Assembly: GCA_026120035.1 (NCBI GenBank)
Contig: JALRME010000018.1
Location: 806,001 to 870,000, forward strand
DNA: 64,000 nucleotides
Direction of reading: 5' to 3'
Source: Coleophoma eucalyptorum
Taxonomy: Eukaryota > Ascomycota > Leotiomycetes > Helotiales > Dermateaceae
Below are positions 1 through 11,235 of the stretch, piece after piece; the first letter of the stretch is position 1, and each line of letters opens with the position of its first letter. The translations under genes and the position numbers were made by a program. Under the pieces are notes generated by a model, which had not been told where the DNA came from, searched no databases, and saw only the letters and a program-made list of their open reading frames with translations.

Positions 1-1868
1 TCAAAAACATCAATAGTCTACTTCTATTGATTTAAATTATCCTATAGCTGATAATAAGCTGTTACATCTACTTCTCCTCATTGATAGCCTCGCTTGCATT
101 CTGAATCGAGCTCAGGGAACAAAGGTTAATGGTTAAGCGAGCAGTAGACATACGCGCTGTACTCCTTAGCTAGCACCTATCAGTGACTATCAAAGAGTCT
201 GATATAAGTTTCTCTTTCAGCTACTAAATCGAAATTTCTGGAATATGTCTGAGACAAATTTCCGGGGTTCTATTCACATCCGTTTGGAGTCCGGTATGAA
301 GCTTATTTTCTTTGTTTCTCTTGGTATGAAATCTCTCTATTGAGGTATGAATCGGGTACTTCTATTTCAGCTGGAACTAAAACTCTGGTTACACCCTAGC
401 CTTCCTGGCATGAAGGTGTTCGCACTTGCTAGCCGTAGGAATGGACAGTTGGCTTGCTCAATAGCCGGGTGAATCGCCAGAGAATATCTCAGGTTGTTTG
501 AGAACTGGAGACTGGCTCCCATTCACTTGCAGTAGCAGAACATCCCGCCAACAGCCTGCAGTATCAATGTCATTGGCTGATATCACTAGCTCTCAACAGC
601 CGATACGCGGCTTGAGGGTCCAGAAGGCTGCTTGTGCGGCTTGCTCTGGAGCCAGTTGAACCAGACAATCGGGCCCGTGTCCGTGTCTGCAAATAGATGC
701 CGTGAGGGTCAGAATTGTGACATGATGCTTGTTTTGCATGTCTAAATGTTCCCTTTTCTTGAGATTCCTTTCCTTTTTAGGTACTCGGATCTCGGAAACT
801 GAACGTTTTTTACTGGCGTATTTGGTTACATGCCTATGATTTTCTGGATTTTTCCGCGCACTATTAAATCTGATTTTCTTACCCTTACAACGTAGTACGG
901 AAACCAGGGCACCCTCATTGTATTTGACTTAACGATCGCGGCTATAGGCTGTTACCTTGTTAAGGAAGTATGACCACTCCCGTTTATCAACATCCCGCGA
1001 TTTTTCCAGAGATAGAACGCAATGTGCACGGTCCAGGACAGGTGGATAACGGCCGAAGGACCAAAGAGTGTCTCACAACAAAATCGAGCTATTCTTGACT
1101 GTCTACATAAATTTACCTTTCACGATGCCGTCCTATGAATGGTCAGAGCCTATATGCATGTATATGGAACCTTTCAGCTGTTGCATCGAAGGATTTTGGA
1201 CAGACCTCAAAATTCACTTGGCGCTTCTCAAAGGACGCTCTTTGAAGATCCGACAAGCCGACTTCCGCCACTTGACACTCAGTAGAATGCCGCTTTCACC
1301 GACACAGCATGGCCCCGAGCTTCTTCCAATATCCAAGACTTTGGCCGTTCGTGGTGCCCTGTGAGCAACATACTTGCGATATAGCAGATAACCTTGACCG
1401 ACAGAAAAGCCCGTCTCACTTCTTGGTACGGGGCCCTTCATCACGCTGGACCCGGTCAACTCCGGGGCCATGAGTCAAATATACGCCATTGTAGGTACCT
1501 CGTTCCGCATGGCACAGGGGAGAGCGGTACCTCTAGCCAGGGCTGTCCTTGGCCCTACGACAACCTGGCAGGAACCAAGAGGTGCTGCAATAATGGGGTT
1601 TCCAACCTTCGTTACAGAAATACAGTTGCCTTTGAATTATTTCTCTCTCACAATTGAATAAACCATGATGACAAACTGGACTTTATTGATGACTCCCTTT
1701 CCTGGATCTCTAGTAATAGTATATCCTCAATGTAGATAGGCACGCTATTTTCGATTCGTTGTAGAATTACGATCCCTTGGTTCTGATTCCAGACCTTGTA
1801 ATTTTCTTAATACAACTCTAGCAAAAAAAAAAAGCTCTTGGAGACACGGAGAACCAGCTCAGAATAGC
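1..1868. other. Left-edge intergenic stretch
   Basis: I see no supportable gene here. The longest open frames are under 100 codons, overlap one another on both strands and resemble no family I know. A short direct repeat (agctcagaatagctcagaat) occurs near 1857-1876, next to the 3' end of the small minus-strand ORF. Confidence 0.6.
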
Positions 1869-2186
1869 TCAGAATAGCCAGGCTATCGCTGCAGATAGAA
1901 GGCCAAGGGCAAGAAGGCTTATCAGATGGAAAAAAAGAGCCCACTCATCTCGGCTAATATATCTAATCAGCGGATCTGATAAAACTCTTTCGACGCTACC
2001 CTTCTGCCAAGTCTTCCAAGACGAACTTCGTACGTTGTCGTACGTCCCAGCCTTGTCGTTCAAGTCCACTTGCCTGGACGAGTCAATGGCTCCCCCCAAG
2101 GCCTTCTTTACTTCTCTTGGCATAGACCCACCACTTAGTCTTCGTGGACAACTCTCACCAGTCTGCATCTCGCAGTGACATTCCAA
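1869..2186 (-). CDS. Hypothetical small tail-anchored membrane protein
   Basis: Unrecognised 105-residue frame. The N-terminal two thirds are polar and charged. The last ~24 residues (WALFFHLISL...AIAWLF) form one strong hydrophobic helix ending right at the stop, as in tail-anchored proteins. A second ATG at codon 22 is an equally good start. The gene would run head-to-head with the MFS transporter, sharing the 2187-2518 interval. An upstream frame on the same strand ends at a GTGAG sequence near 2157, so an extra 5' exon is possible, but I could not find an acceptor that keeps phase. The hydrophobic tail is seen directly; that it is a real gene is inference. Confidence 0.35.
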   Translation of the reverse strand: MECHCEMQTGESCPRRLSGGSMPREVKKALGGAIDSSRQVDLNDKAGTYDNVRSSSWKTWQKGSVERVLSDPLIRYISRDEWALFFHLISLLALGLLSAAIAWLF

Positions 2187-2429
2187 TTCTTACAGCAGGC
2201 GTGGATAATCGGCCTGGAGTCGTAGTCTGGGGTTGAGTCGACTTCATCTGGAATATTTCATCTGATGAGATGAGTGAGTGCTCCGCTCGTCTTTGCATCT
2301 TGCCCGTCCTAAACATGCCGACGTCGGGTTTTTGGTGTCTTGGAAGCCCATGTGGTTTGCCGCCGCAAGAATGATGCGCGGCGTGAAGAAGTATATGAGG
2401 CATAGAGAAGAACTGTGAAGATAGGTATT

Positions 2430-2508
2430 CCTCTCCTACCTGCTTTTTCTTCCCCTTCCTCCCCCTTCCTCTTCCTCTTTCACTTCCCTTCGACCCTTCT
2501 CGCGCCGC
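2430..2508 (+). promoter_or_regulatory. Pyrimidine-rich leader of the MFS gene
   Basis: A nearly continuous C/T tract lies directly before the ATG at 2519. Such CT blocks are common in core promoters and 5' leaders of filamentous fungal genes, near transcription starts. No TATA box is evident. This is an assignment by composition and position only. Confidence 0.45.
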
Positions 2509-2518
2509 CCTCCTCAGT

Positions 2519-4312
2519 ATGCCGGGCACCACCTCGGTCAGCCCTGCGGTTGATCAGTCCAGCGTGACAAGTTCCGAGCCCCAGAGCAAGAATGAAGCTG
2601 TCATTGCTGTCGGTGAAGCGGAATCTGATAGCGAGACTGGCGAAGATTCGAAAAAAGTCGTAGTTCCTCTGAAATGGAAACTCGCATCAATTCTGATGGT
2701 TTCGGCCATTGGCTTCGGTTCGCACTGGAGTAGTGGTATCACAGGAGCCATGAAGTCAACGATTAAGAAGGAGTTGCATATTAACAATACGCAATATGCT
2801 CTTCTTGAGGCAAGCGAGGATTTCATGGTCACACTCCTGATGCTGGTCAGTGGTGTTGTGACGGATAGGATAGGAGGAGCCGGTAAGAATTTCACTACCT
2901 GTTCAACGGTTACCTTTCTGATTAAATAGGTGCCATTCTGTACGGCAACCTTCTATTTACCGTTGGATCTATCTTAGTTGCAGGAGCAGCACAAATCCAT
3001 AGTTATCGCTTCATGATTGGTGGACGTGTAATCCAAGCTCTGGGAGATATTGCAACCCAAGTAGCGCAGTACAAGATCTTCTCATCTTGGTTCCCGCCAA
3101 GTCATGGATTTGCGTCTACGTTGGGTCTCGAGCTTGGAATTGGCAAGATTGGCGCCTTTGCTGGAAAGTCATCCGCCAACATCATCTCGCAAAACACGGG
3201 CAATTTTGCCAACGTCTTCTGGGTCGCTGTGGGGATGAACCTATTCACTAACGTGATGACGGCTGGCTTTTACTGGTTTACTCGCGTGGCTAATCGAAAG
3301 TTCTCTTCAACGGCCGATCCGGCTACGGGTGAGAAACTGACTGAGAAAAACAAGAAGTTCGAGTTGCGAAAGGTTTTGGAATTGCCATGGGTATACTGGG
3401 CTGTCATGGCTTTTTCCCTCTTCGAGACCAGTACTGCTATTGTTTATACGCAGAATGCTACCGAGTTGGCGGAGCAGAGACTGGGTGTCAGTGCCGTAAA
3501 GGCTGGTTGGTATACGTCTGTGGTGCAATATGGAGGTAAGAAGTCCCAGTTTGGAGGAATTCGGTGACGCGGACTAACGACCATTAGGATTCTTCATTGT
3601 CCCACTTCTGGGTGTATTCATTGATGTTTGGGGAAACCGACTCTCTATCCGTAAGTTGATTCATCCCGAGGTAATAGATGTATTGACTAACTCTATGCAA
3701 AAGTGTTGGTTTGTGGCCTGGGGGTCTTCCTTTCAATGTGTCTAATCAATTGGAACAAAGAGATGTCAGGCACATCAGCTTCGTTCGCTATCTATGCTGT
3801 AGCATATTGTTTCGGACCAGCAACGATTATTGACAGTATTCGAACTTCCCTATGGGATCAATCGGTCTTCGGATCTGCGTATGCGATCAAGATCACTGTA
3901 AATAATGCGTAAGCTTCCTAACCCCCCCCTCATTCTTTCAAAACTCAGAGCTGACCTTGTCAGGATGAACATCGTCGTCCGTGTAGTCTGTGGCGTTCTC
4001 CAAGATGCAGACAATAATAGTTATGATACTGTATCAATCGTGTACGTCTTTCTGGCAGCATGTTCCGTACTTGTTTCCGTCCTATTATGCGTCTTTGCAT
4101 TTTTCAACGTCGACCTACGCCGCCTTCAATGGACACGCAAACAACGCGTCGCCAAAGGTCATATCATCAATGAGCGTAATGAGAAGTTCCATAATGAGAA
4201 CGGCAACCGAAATAGATTGGTTTCCAAGATCTGCTTTGTCAGCGTGATATTCTTGGTGCTGGGTAGTTGGTGCGGATACTTCTGGGGCGTTGCAACTGGT
4301 AATAATGATTAA
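2519..4312 (+). CDS. Major facilitator superfamily transporter, MFSD1-like
   Basis: Five exons (2519-2882, 2930-3535, 3588-3650, 3704-3908, 3964-4312) close in phase to a 528-residue protein. Residues 1-50 are a polar acidic cytosolic tail. Hydrophobic helices follow from about residue 55, starting with a segment before SHWSSG. The loop motif VTDRIGG is the MFS signature between helices 2 and 3. A second set of helices begins after a charged central loop containing TEKNKKFELRK. The C-terminus has a membrane segment close to the end and no long tail. Within MFS the pattern resembles the MFSD1-type group of fungal transporters; substrate cannot be read from sequence. It converges on the ABC-F gene downstream. 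Family assignment is firm, subgroup is inference. Confidence 0.85.
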
Positions 4313-5026
4313 CCGGCCGAGAGGCTATGGACCCGACCTGTAGATATATAGAAAAGTATTAATTCAATGCAATATATATCTCAAGACAAGCAGGTGATAA
4401 TCTAGTCTGGGATAGCAGTATTATAAGTGTTTCGTGATGGAACCCCCAAGAGTTGATCTCAACCTCCTTGCCACAGAAGCACAATTTTTAGCTTTTCCCA
4501 TGTTCTTGCAATGGGTTGTTTGCGTTATGTGTTACCGTGGCCATTCGCAAGGTTATGCAAACGAAGTCTCAAGACCTAGTTGTACATTTCCATCCCCCTC
4601 CTGATACTAATTAGGTGTTGTTGCTAGGAAAGTGTGCATTGGTGTGCTGGTGAATTTTCTTAAATTGTTAATTTGTCTAACAGCATCGTACTTCATCAGC
4701 CTGACTTATCTTTAAATTGATAAACAGGACGTGAAACGCCTTCAGTATTGCTTGCCAGCAATAGAAGTCATCCTCGTTTACCTTCTCATTACAACCCCAA
4801 ATCTCAACACGAGTTGCAAAGATGCATTGCACTTTGTCGAAATAAAGAGTTTGAATTTATGAGTCTCTTGTCCCAACCATCTAAAAACTAAACGCCTTAC
4901 AACCCACATCTGCAAATAAGAAAACACAACCACTTTTCGATCTATATGCTCCTAATCCAAGATTCAAGACACAAATCTATCGCATGCTATCTACGGACCA
5001 AAATAAACATGCTTTCCGCCAACGCC
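4313..5026. other. Convergent 3' intergenic region
   Basis: This separates the 3' ends of the MFS gene and the ABC-F gene. It contains A/T-rich stretches including AATAAAG near 4842 that could serve in polyadenylation. No open frame of note was seen. Confidence 0.6.
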
Positions 5027-8000
5027 TTAATCATCAGCATCCGAATCTGGAGGATGAGGAGTGCCCTTTGGTGAATTCAACCACTCGATGTGTCTCAATC
5101 GTCTCCTGACTTCTTGCTCCTTCAACTCCTTCTTGGTCTTCTTCTTCTTCTTCTTAGCTCTGAAAGCAAGATCTCCACTGTTGTCCTCAACACCGCTGTT
5201 AACTGCACTGCTTACTGTTGATGCAGCTGCAGATGAGACAACGCTGCTGTTGATACCCGAACCAGGACGAGAATCCTCAAAACGATCAGCGGCGACGGCA
5301 ATGGCACCCTTGTGGGTGACACGACCAGCGACTACGTGCCATTGCTCTGGGCAAAGAGCACCAACAAACTCTTCGTTGTGAGAAATCATAACAACACCAC
5401 CCTTGAAGTCACGGATAGCAACAGCTAGACCTCCGAGGGAATCACGATCCAAGAAATTGGTAGGTTCGTCCAAGACGAGGAGATGGGGGTTGTTCCACAT
5501 GGCACCGGCAATGACAACTTTAACCTTCTGTCCTCCAGAGAGACCAGAGATCTCGTTGTGGTTGGCGATCTCAGGATCCAGACCAAGATCTTCGAAATGC
5601 TTGGAGATAACCTTTGGTGAGAGTTCACGGAAACCGAGACCCTCGCGGGAAGCCTCGTGATCATCAAACTCCTGGATCAACTTGCTGAATCCAAGGGAGA
5701 TAAGGGTCTCTCGAGAGATTTGAGCATTGTACTTTGGAAGCATGCCAACCCATTTACTAAAGCATGTTAGATCATAAAACACAATTGTGAAAAGGGAAAC
5801 TTACATCTCGTATTGGAAGGACTTCTTGTACTTCTGTCGGCCCATAATGCACTCGACACGCTTTCCACCCTGACCATCACCCAAGTCAACAAGCTTCTCC
5901 ATCTGCGCCTTCTCCTCCTCAGACAAGATACGTGACTGCTTCATCTGCACCTCTCTGTCATCACCGTTGGCATAACGCCATTGAAGATACTGACTGGGGG
6001 TTTTCTCAAGATGCATCTCGACGTGCTCAAGCGCGTGTTGCTTGATGTAACCGATACGCAAGTTGGGATGCTTCTCAACTCTTCCAGTAGTAGGAATGGT
6101 CTCACCAGTAAGGAGCTTGATGAGAGTGGACTTTCCGGCACCGTTGCCGCCAATAATGGCAGTTCGAGAAGAAAGAGACAACTGGCAAGAAACCTCGTGG
6201 AGAGATGGCTTGTTAGACCCAGGGTAAGTGTATGAGCAGTTGGTCATGCGGAGGATAGCTCTGGTGTTGGACTTTACACCAGTGAGAATTCCCGGAGCAG
6301 GGAACTTCCATGGGGCGTTGACAGCTGAAAGAGTATAGTAACTCTTGGCCTCTGGCTTTTGCTCAACAAATGCAGCCAAGTTACCCTTGTAAGACTTGAG
6401 CTTCTTTCCTGGCTCGTAATGGTAAATATCGGTACAGACTTCATCCAAGAATCCAGAGTCGTGAGAAACAATCAAACTGGTGATTTCAGTGTGTGCCTTG
6501 AGGTACTCCTGCAACCACTTGACATTGGCAACATCCAAATGATTGGTAGGTTCGTCAAGCAAGAGTACATCGGCCTTCATCAACATAGCTCTAGCCAAAG
6601 CAAGCTTCATCTTCCATCCTCCAGAGAGGGAGCCAACCTTTTCGGATTGACGGCCTTCTGGGCCAGGAGTGAAACCAACCTCTGCCAAAACCTCGGAGAC
6701 ACGTTCTCTTCCAGCAGAGTTGACAGCCTCATCCTTCATGACGAATTCTAAGATACTAATATCGGCATCTTCACCTTGGTTGTGTTCCACGAAACAGGTT
6801 CGGAGCTCGTCTTGGGAGGGGAAACCATCCAGCTTTCCGTTGGAAATGGCACGCATGAGGGTAGACTTTCCGGCACCATTGCGACCACAGAGACCATATC
6901 TGTGGCCCTTGAGTAGTCGTAGATTGGTGTGGGAGAGCAAGAGCATACCTCCGTATGCGAGAGAGAAGTCAGTGTTGACAATTTCAATCTCTCCATCATC
7001 CTCCTTGGGTGGGACACCAAATTTTCGCTCGTCCTCCTCAACGTAGTGCTTTTCAACGGCAGCTCCAACGAGAGATGCAGACTCAGGAGACTTCATCAAA
7101 TGTTGCAAGTAGGGGGTGACTCTGGCAGCAATACGAGTGACCATGCGGTGGTGAGCATCCTCAGCAACCATGCTGCAGATATATGGTCTAGCAAGCTTGA
7201 AGACATCAAGATCGCCTCCGAGACCACCGTTGTTCTTGATCTCGGCTTCGAGAACCTTTGCGACATCGTCACTGCTGACACGCTCAACTGTAGGGCTGTT
7301 GACATCTTTGTCATCGCCCATTGCCTTATCAATGACACTGACAGCTCTGGTCGCTAGTTCTCTGACTTCTGGCAGAGAAGCACGATCCTTGACTCCCTGT
7401 ACACCGGGTCGGAGCTTTGGCAAGAAAGTGCGGGCCTCAATAGGGTCGTGCACCAACTTGGTCAAGTTCTCCACAACAACAACAGTCTGTCTGAGGACTT
7501 CTTGTGCGGTTGAGGGGGTGTTGAGAGATCGCTCAAGAATTGGGGTGAGAAGGGCCAGAACTGGAGAAGTAACGATTGCGACAAAGGTAGTCTGAGAGAG
7601 AGCGTGGATTGCCTTTTGGAGGGTCTCAGTTGATGGCTTCTCCATGGTGTCAATCAAGAGAGGAATTCTTGGCGCAACATCATCGTTGGAAAGAAGGGTT
7701 GTAAGGGAGGTCATGGTAATGACAGATTGCTTTGCGACTTCGTTCTTGAGATCGTGCATACCAGCCTCAACAACAGGGATGAGACCGGCGAGCTTAGTGC
7801 CCATAGACTCGCGGAGGATATCCTTATCCTCGGCTTCTTCTTTGCTGCTGCCAATGCTGAGCTTGGCTTTATCTGCCATTCTCTGCAACAACTTGTAGGC
7901 TCCGATGGTTCCTTGCCATTTTCCGGAACGCTTTGATAGGTACGTCTGGAGAACTGGAAGAAGACCGACAACGAGTGCTTCCGGGCTGAGATGGCCGAAC

Positions 8001-8431
8001 AATGCATCGAGTGCATATTGTGCGGCATCACGCACAACTGTGCCCTTATCGGATAGTGCATCGAGAGCGACAGGAACCATGCCGCCATCTTGGACGAGAA
8101 AGATGACCTCACTGATTTTCTGTTGAGGGGGGAGGCGCTCGAAGAGCGCACCAAGAAGGTTCTGAGCACCTTCACGCTTTAAGCCACTCTTCTTATCGGC
8201 GGCAGCTTTCTTGATCTGGTCGAGGATGCCATAGTCTTGGAGGCCACGGAATCCGACGGAATTCAGAAGAGTGTCGCACAGTGCGTAAGCAGCGTCGACA
8301 GAAGCTCCAGATGATTGTGCAGTGAACACAGGCTCGGTGAGAGCGTTGATCTCCTCTTGTGTTGGCGCAGGGCCAGCAGCCTTGGAGATCATGGTGGGTG
8401 TTGGGCGTGGAGGGGAGGTTGGATGGGGCAT
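5027..8431 (-). CDS. ABC-F ATPase of the eEF3/New1 family (New1/Elf1-like)
   Basis: Two exons (8431-5805, 5756-5027) join to 1118 residues. Residues ~40-380 are HEAT-like helical repeats. ABC cassette 1 has Walker A GRNGAGKST (~520), signature LSGGWKMK (~600) and Walker B LLLDEPTNHLD. Cassette 2 has Walker A GGNGAGKST (~770), a chromodomain-like insertion across the intron (YEIKWVGML), signature LSGGQKVKV (~946) and LVLDEPTNFLD. The tail is Lys-rich (KKKKKKTKKE). These ATPases bind ribosomes and act in translation elongation, termination or recycling. The KWVGMLPKYN insertion looks closer to New1/Elf1 than to canonical eEF3; no Q/N-rich prion segment is present. I start at codon 8431; 8392 and 8467 are alternatives. 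Confidence 0.9.
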
Positions 8432-9149
8432 CTGGGCGAAATACGCTCTATAGAACGAAAACTTCAAGTGCGAAGATTAAACCATACAGAGAGACGTTTT
8501 TGAAGTCGTCGTATAAGAATTTCTGTGCTGATTGAAAATTTGCGCAAGGTTTCGAAATCGGGAACGTGGCAGAGACTACTGGTCGAGACCGCAGCAGCCT
8601 TGACTTTGGCTTGGAGAGGAGATTTTCTTTTGGAGTGGAGAGGATTCTGGCCAAGCAGAAAGAAAGTAGTTGTTGAAGAGAAGGGGAGAGACTCTTCGTG
8701 GGGTTTTGAGATCTCAACTCTGTCCTGAAGAGAAGAAGAGAGGGAGGAGGAAGGAGAGATGAGGGGCGCTGAAAAGAAATCGTGGTAATCAGAAGAAATC
8801 TTAGGGGCCCAAATCAAAATTCACTGGTTCTTCCGGCGCACTAGCCTTATCAAGCGTGGATCGCCCCCTGTCCGCCTTCCAGTTCACCACTTTGACCGAC
8901 CGATAAAGGGACTGCTTTCCTGATAACTCTATCACTTATCGCGAGTCAGCGGCGCGTATCTATTGATTGTGGGGGCGTCTTCATATCTCCGCTATCCATC
9001 CCACTGATGCCGAGTTGGCCCCGGATACAGTTATTTTTTTCAAGCTACCGTCCCGCAAACATGTTTCGTTTTATTGTTTCTGCTTGTCCATGGCTGTTTC
9101 CATTTCCTCATTGCAGCCTCAAGATTCCCTAGACAAAGGCGTCAACACA
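8432..9149. other. Divergent promoter region, ABC-F gene and DUF1275 gene
   Basis: The two flanking genes point away from each other. Two open frames of about 90-117 codons on the minus strand lie in what is probably the 5' leader of the ABC-F gene; they have Ser-rich low-complexity content and I do not call them. No clear TATA box was found. Confidence 0.5.
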
Positions 9150-10070
9150 ATGGGTAACGACGCTCTCATCCCCCCAACCGATCCAGCTCCCAATGGCAAT
9201 ATCAATACCAATGGCGAACCAGGACTGCCCATAACAGAAAATGGAGCCTCGCCACAGAAGCCAGCACGTTCTCTCATCAGCTACCTCAAGACCGAAATTA
9301 GCATTGCACATGCGGATGTTCCCATCATAGCCTGCTGCCTGGTCTCCGGACTCTGTGATAGCAGCGCGTACAATGCGTGGACTTGTTTTGTTTCTATGCA
9401 AACTGGTAAGTCACTTCGCGCGCTTGCACGCACGCAATAATTATGCGCAGCACTAAATCTCTATCCAGGCAATACCATCTTCCTTGCCCTCGGTGCTTCA
9501 GGCCAACCGATAACCCATCCATTTGGTTGGCTCAAGTCTCTCATCTCCATCATCTTCTTCCTCTGCGGTTGTCTCTTCTTTTCCTGGACGCGACTTATAA
9601 ATGCAAAAGGCCGTGGCACTCTGGCGGGGTCTTTCTTTATTCAAGGCTCTTGCATAATAATAGCGGCGGCTCTTGTGCAAGCTGGTGTGGTTCCCGAACC
9701 GCATGGTGTTGTAGCAGAGACCGGTTCCGACGTTCACTTCATTGAGCTTATTCCGCTCGCCTTCCTCGCATTTCAATCTGGAGGTCAAATTGTTACAAGC
9801 AGATTGCTGGGATTCAATGAGGTTCCAACAACAGTGTTGACCAGTGTCTATTGCGATTTGGCCAGCGACCCGAACTTATTGAAAGCAGACAATGTCAAGA
9901 GGAATAGGAGAGCTTGCGCTGTCCTAGCTATTTTAATCGGAGGCATAATTGGAGGGTGGATGAGTCGGACTAGTGGCCTGTCAAGTGCTCTTTGGCTTGC
10001 TGCTGCCGTCAAAATCACCATTTCCATTGCCTGGGGTTTCTGGAGGCCTAGCCAAGCTTTACGGATCTAA
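9150..10070 (+). CDS. DUF1275 (YoaK-type) integral membrane protein
   Basis: Two exons (9150-9405, 9469-10070) give 285 residues. The start at 9150 sits in a good context (CACAATGG); in-frame ATGs at 9090 and 8967 are less likely because they add low-complexity sequence. Residues 1-50 are a polar Pro/Asn-rich tail. Then come a conserved block (VSGLCDSSAYNAW), GNTIFLALGAS, and about six hydrophobic segments ending shortly before the stop. This order, including the GxSD-like first helix and the late SVYCDLASDP segment, matches the DUF1275 family found in many ascomycetes. Its function is not established. The single intron splits the Gly codon before NTIF, as phase requires. Confidence 0.85.
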
Positions 10071-11235
10071 TTGAGTGCTGGCCAAGTCATGGTAATGCTG
10101 TATACACCTAAGATTTAGATTAGCTGGTGTTCCCTATTTCTTATAGAAGCAGGGCTAGCAGAAGAGACCTCACGGTATGTTTAATGAGAGTTGTGATAAC
10201 AAGATTTTGAGCGAGATGTAGAACGAGCTTAGACTTTAGATTGGGTGGCAGTTTTCAATTTATGTTAGAGGCGAACTTAGAAGGGGAGTAAAGGCTACAT
10301 TTCATGGCGTCATACCCCAAAAAGAAGAATAGATAATTCCTAGATTCCAACTTCCCTATTGATTTTTGTCTTCAGCAGCCAAGTGTGGCTCGACGACAAA
10401 GGGCGCTCATATCTCTTACTTTTCCATTGTTCCATTCAGCTATTTACACGATCCTCTTGTCCTCTTCAGCAATCTTAGGATCTTTGTTAAGTTCTATTTT
10501 CTCTGTCTATCGCCTATTTATTTCATCGCCGTCCTCGAGAATGCTGACAACCTTGTCTTGGGGCACTATGCGGAGTGAGGGACGTCCGAAAATTTCCCGA
10601 CTTGTTCGGAGATTCTGCACCACCTGGTTTCGGGCCTTTCGGAGATACCAAGTTGTTGAGTATACGACGACAGACATGGTAGACTGTATATATCTGTGTT
10701 TCTCTCTTTAGGAAGAAAAAAACAACATTTTGAGGCGCTTACAAGTGCTTGTGAAGGAATGAAATGTTAGCTGAACGTGAAAACAGATGCTATTGTGTGA
10801 ATATGAGCCATTATGCAAAGAAAAAGAAAAAAGCGATTTTACTGGTTGCTCAATTTGAGGGACTGCAAGATGATGTTGCAATATGCTTGCGTTTGGATGC
10901 AGGTAAAATCTTTCGCAATACGTGTACAGGCACGAATCATTCTTGCAAGGTCCCTTGGCCCATATTTTCAAAGACATTTCCATGTTCCTACAGGATTTTT
11001 TCTCTGTAAGCAGACCAGGAGCTGTACTTCCTAGGTCTTTGGTCCCTTGCTAAGAAACATGGTTTATTCTGCATCACCAAAATCTAGAACTAAAAAGGCA
11101 TGGGAGCTGGCCACATTCATACAGCTCGATGCAGTGTTATTGCACGAAAAGATTTTGCTTACGTTTTATTTTCATTTTGAGAATAGCATAAGCGAAAAGA
11201 CCAAGCTGTTCTATCTTACCTTGCTATTTTCCAAT
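10071..11235. other. Intergenic region between convergent genes
   Basis: This lies between the 3' ends of the DUF1275 and amidoligase genes. Only short overlapping frames under 110 codons occur, with no recognisable domains. A-rich runs near 10710-10720 and 10818-10835 may belong to 3' ends. Confidence 0.55.
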
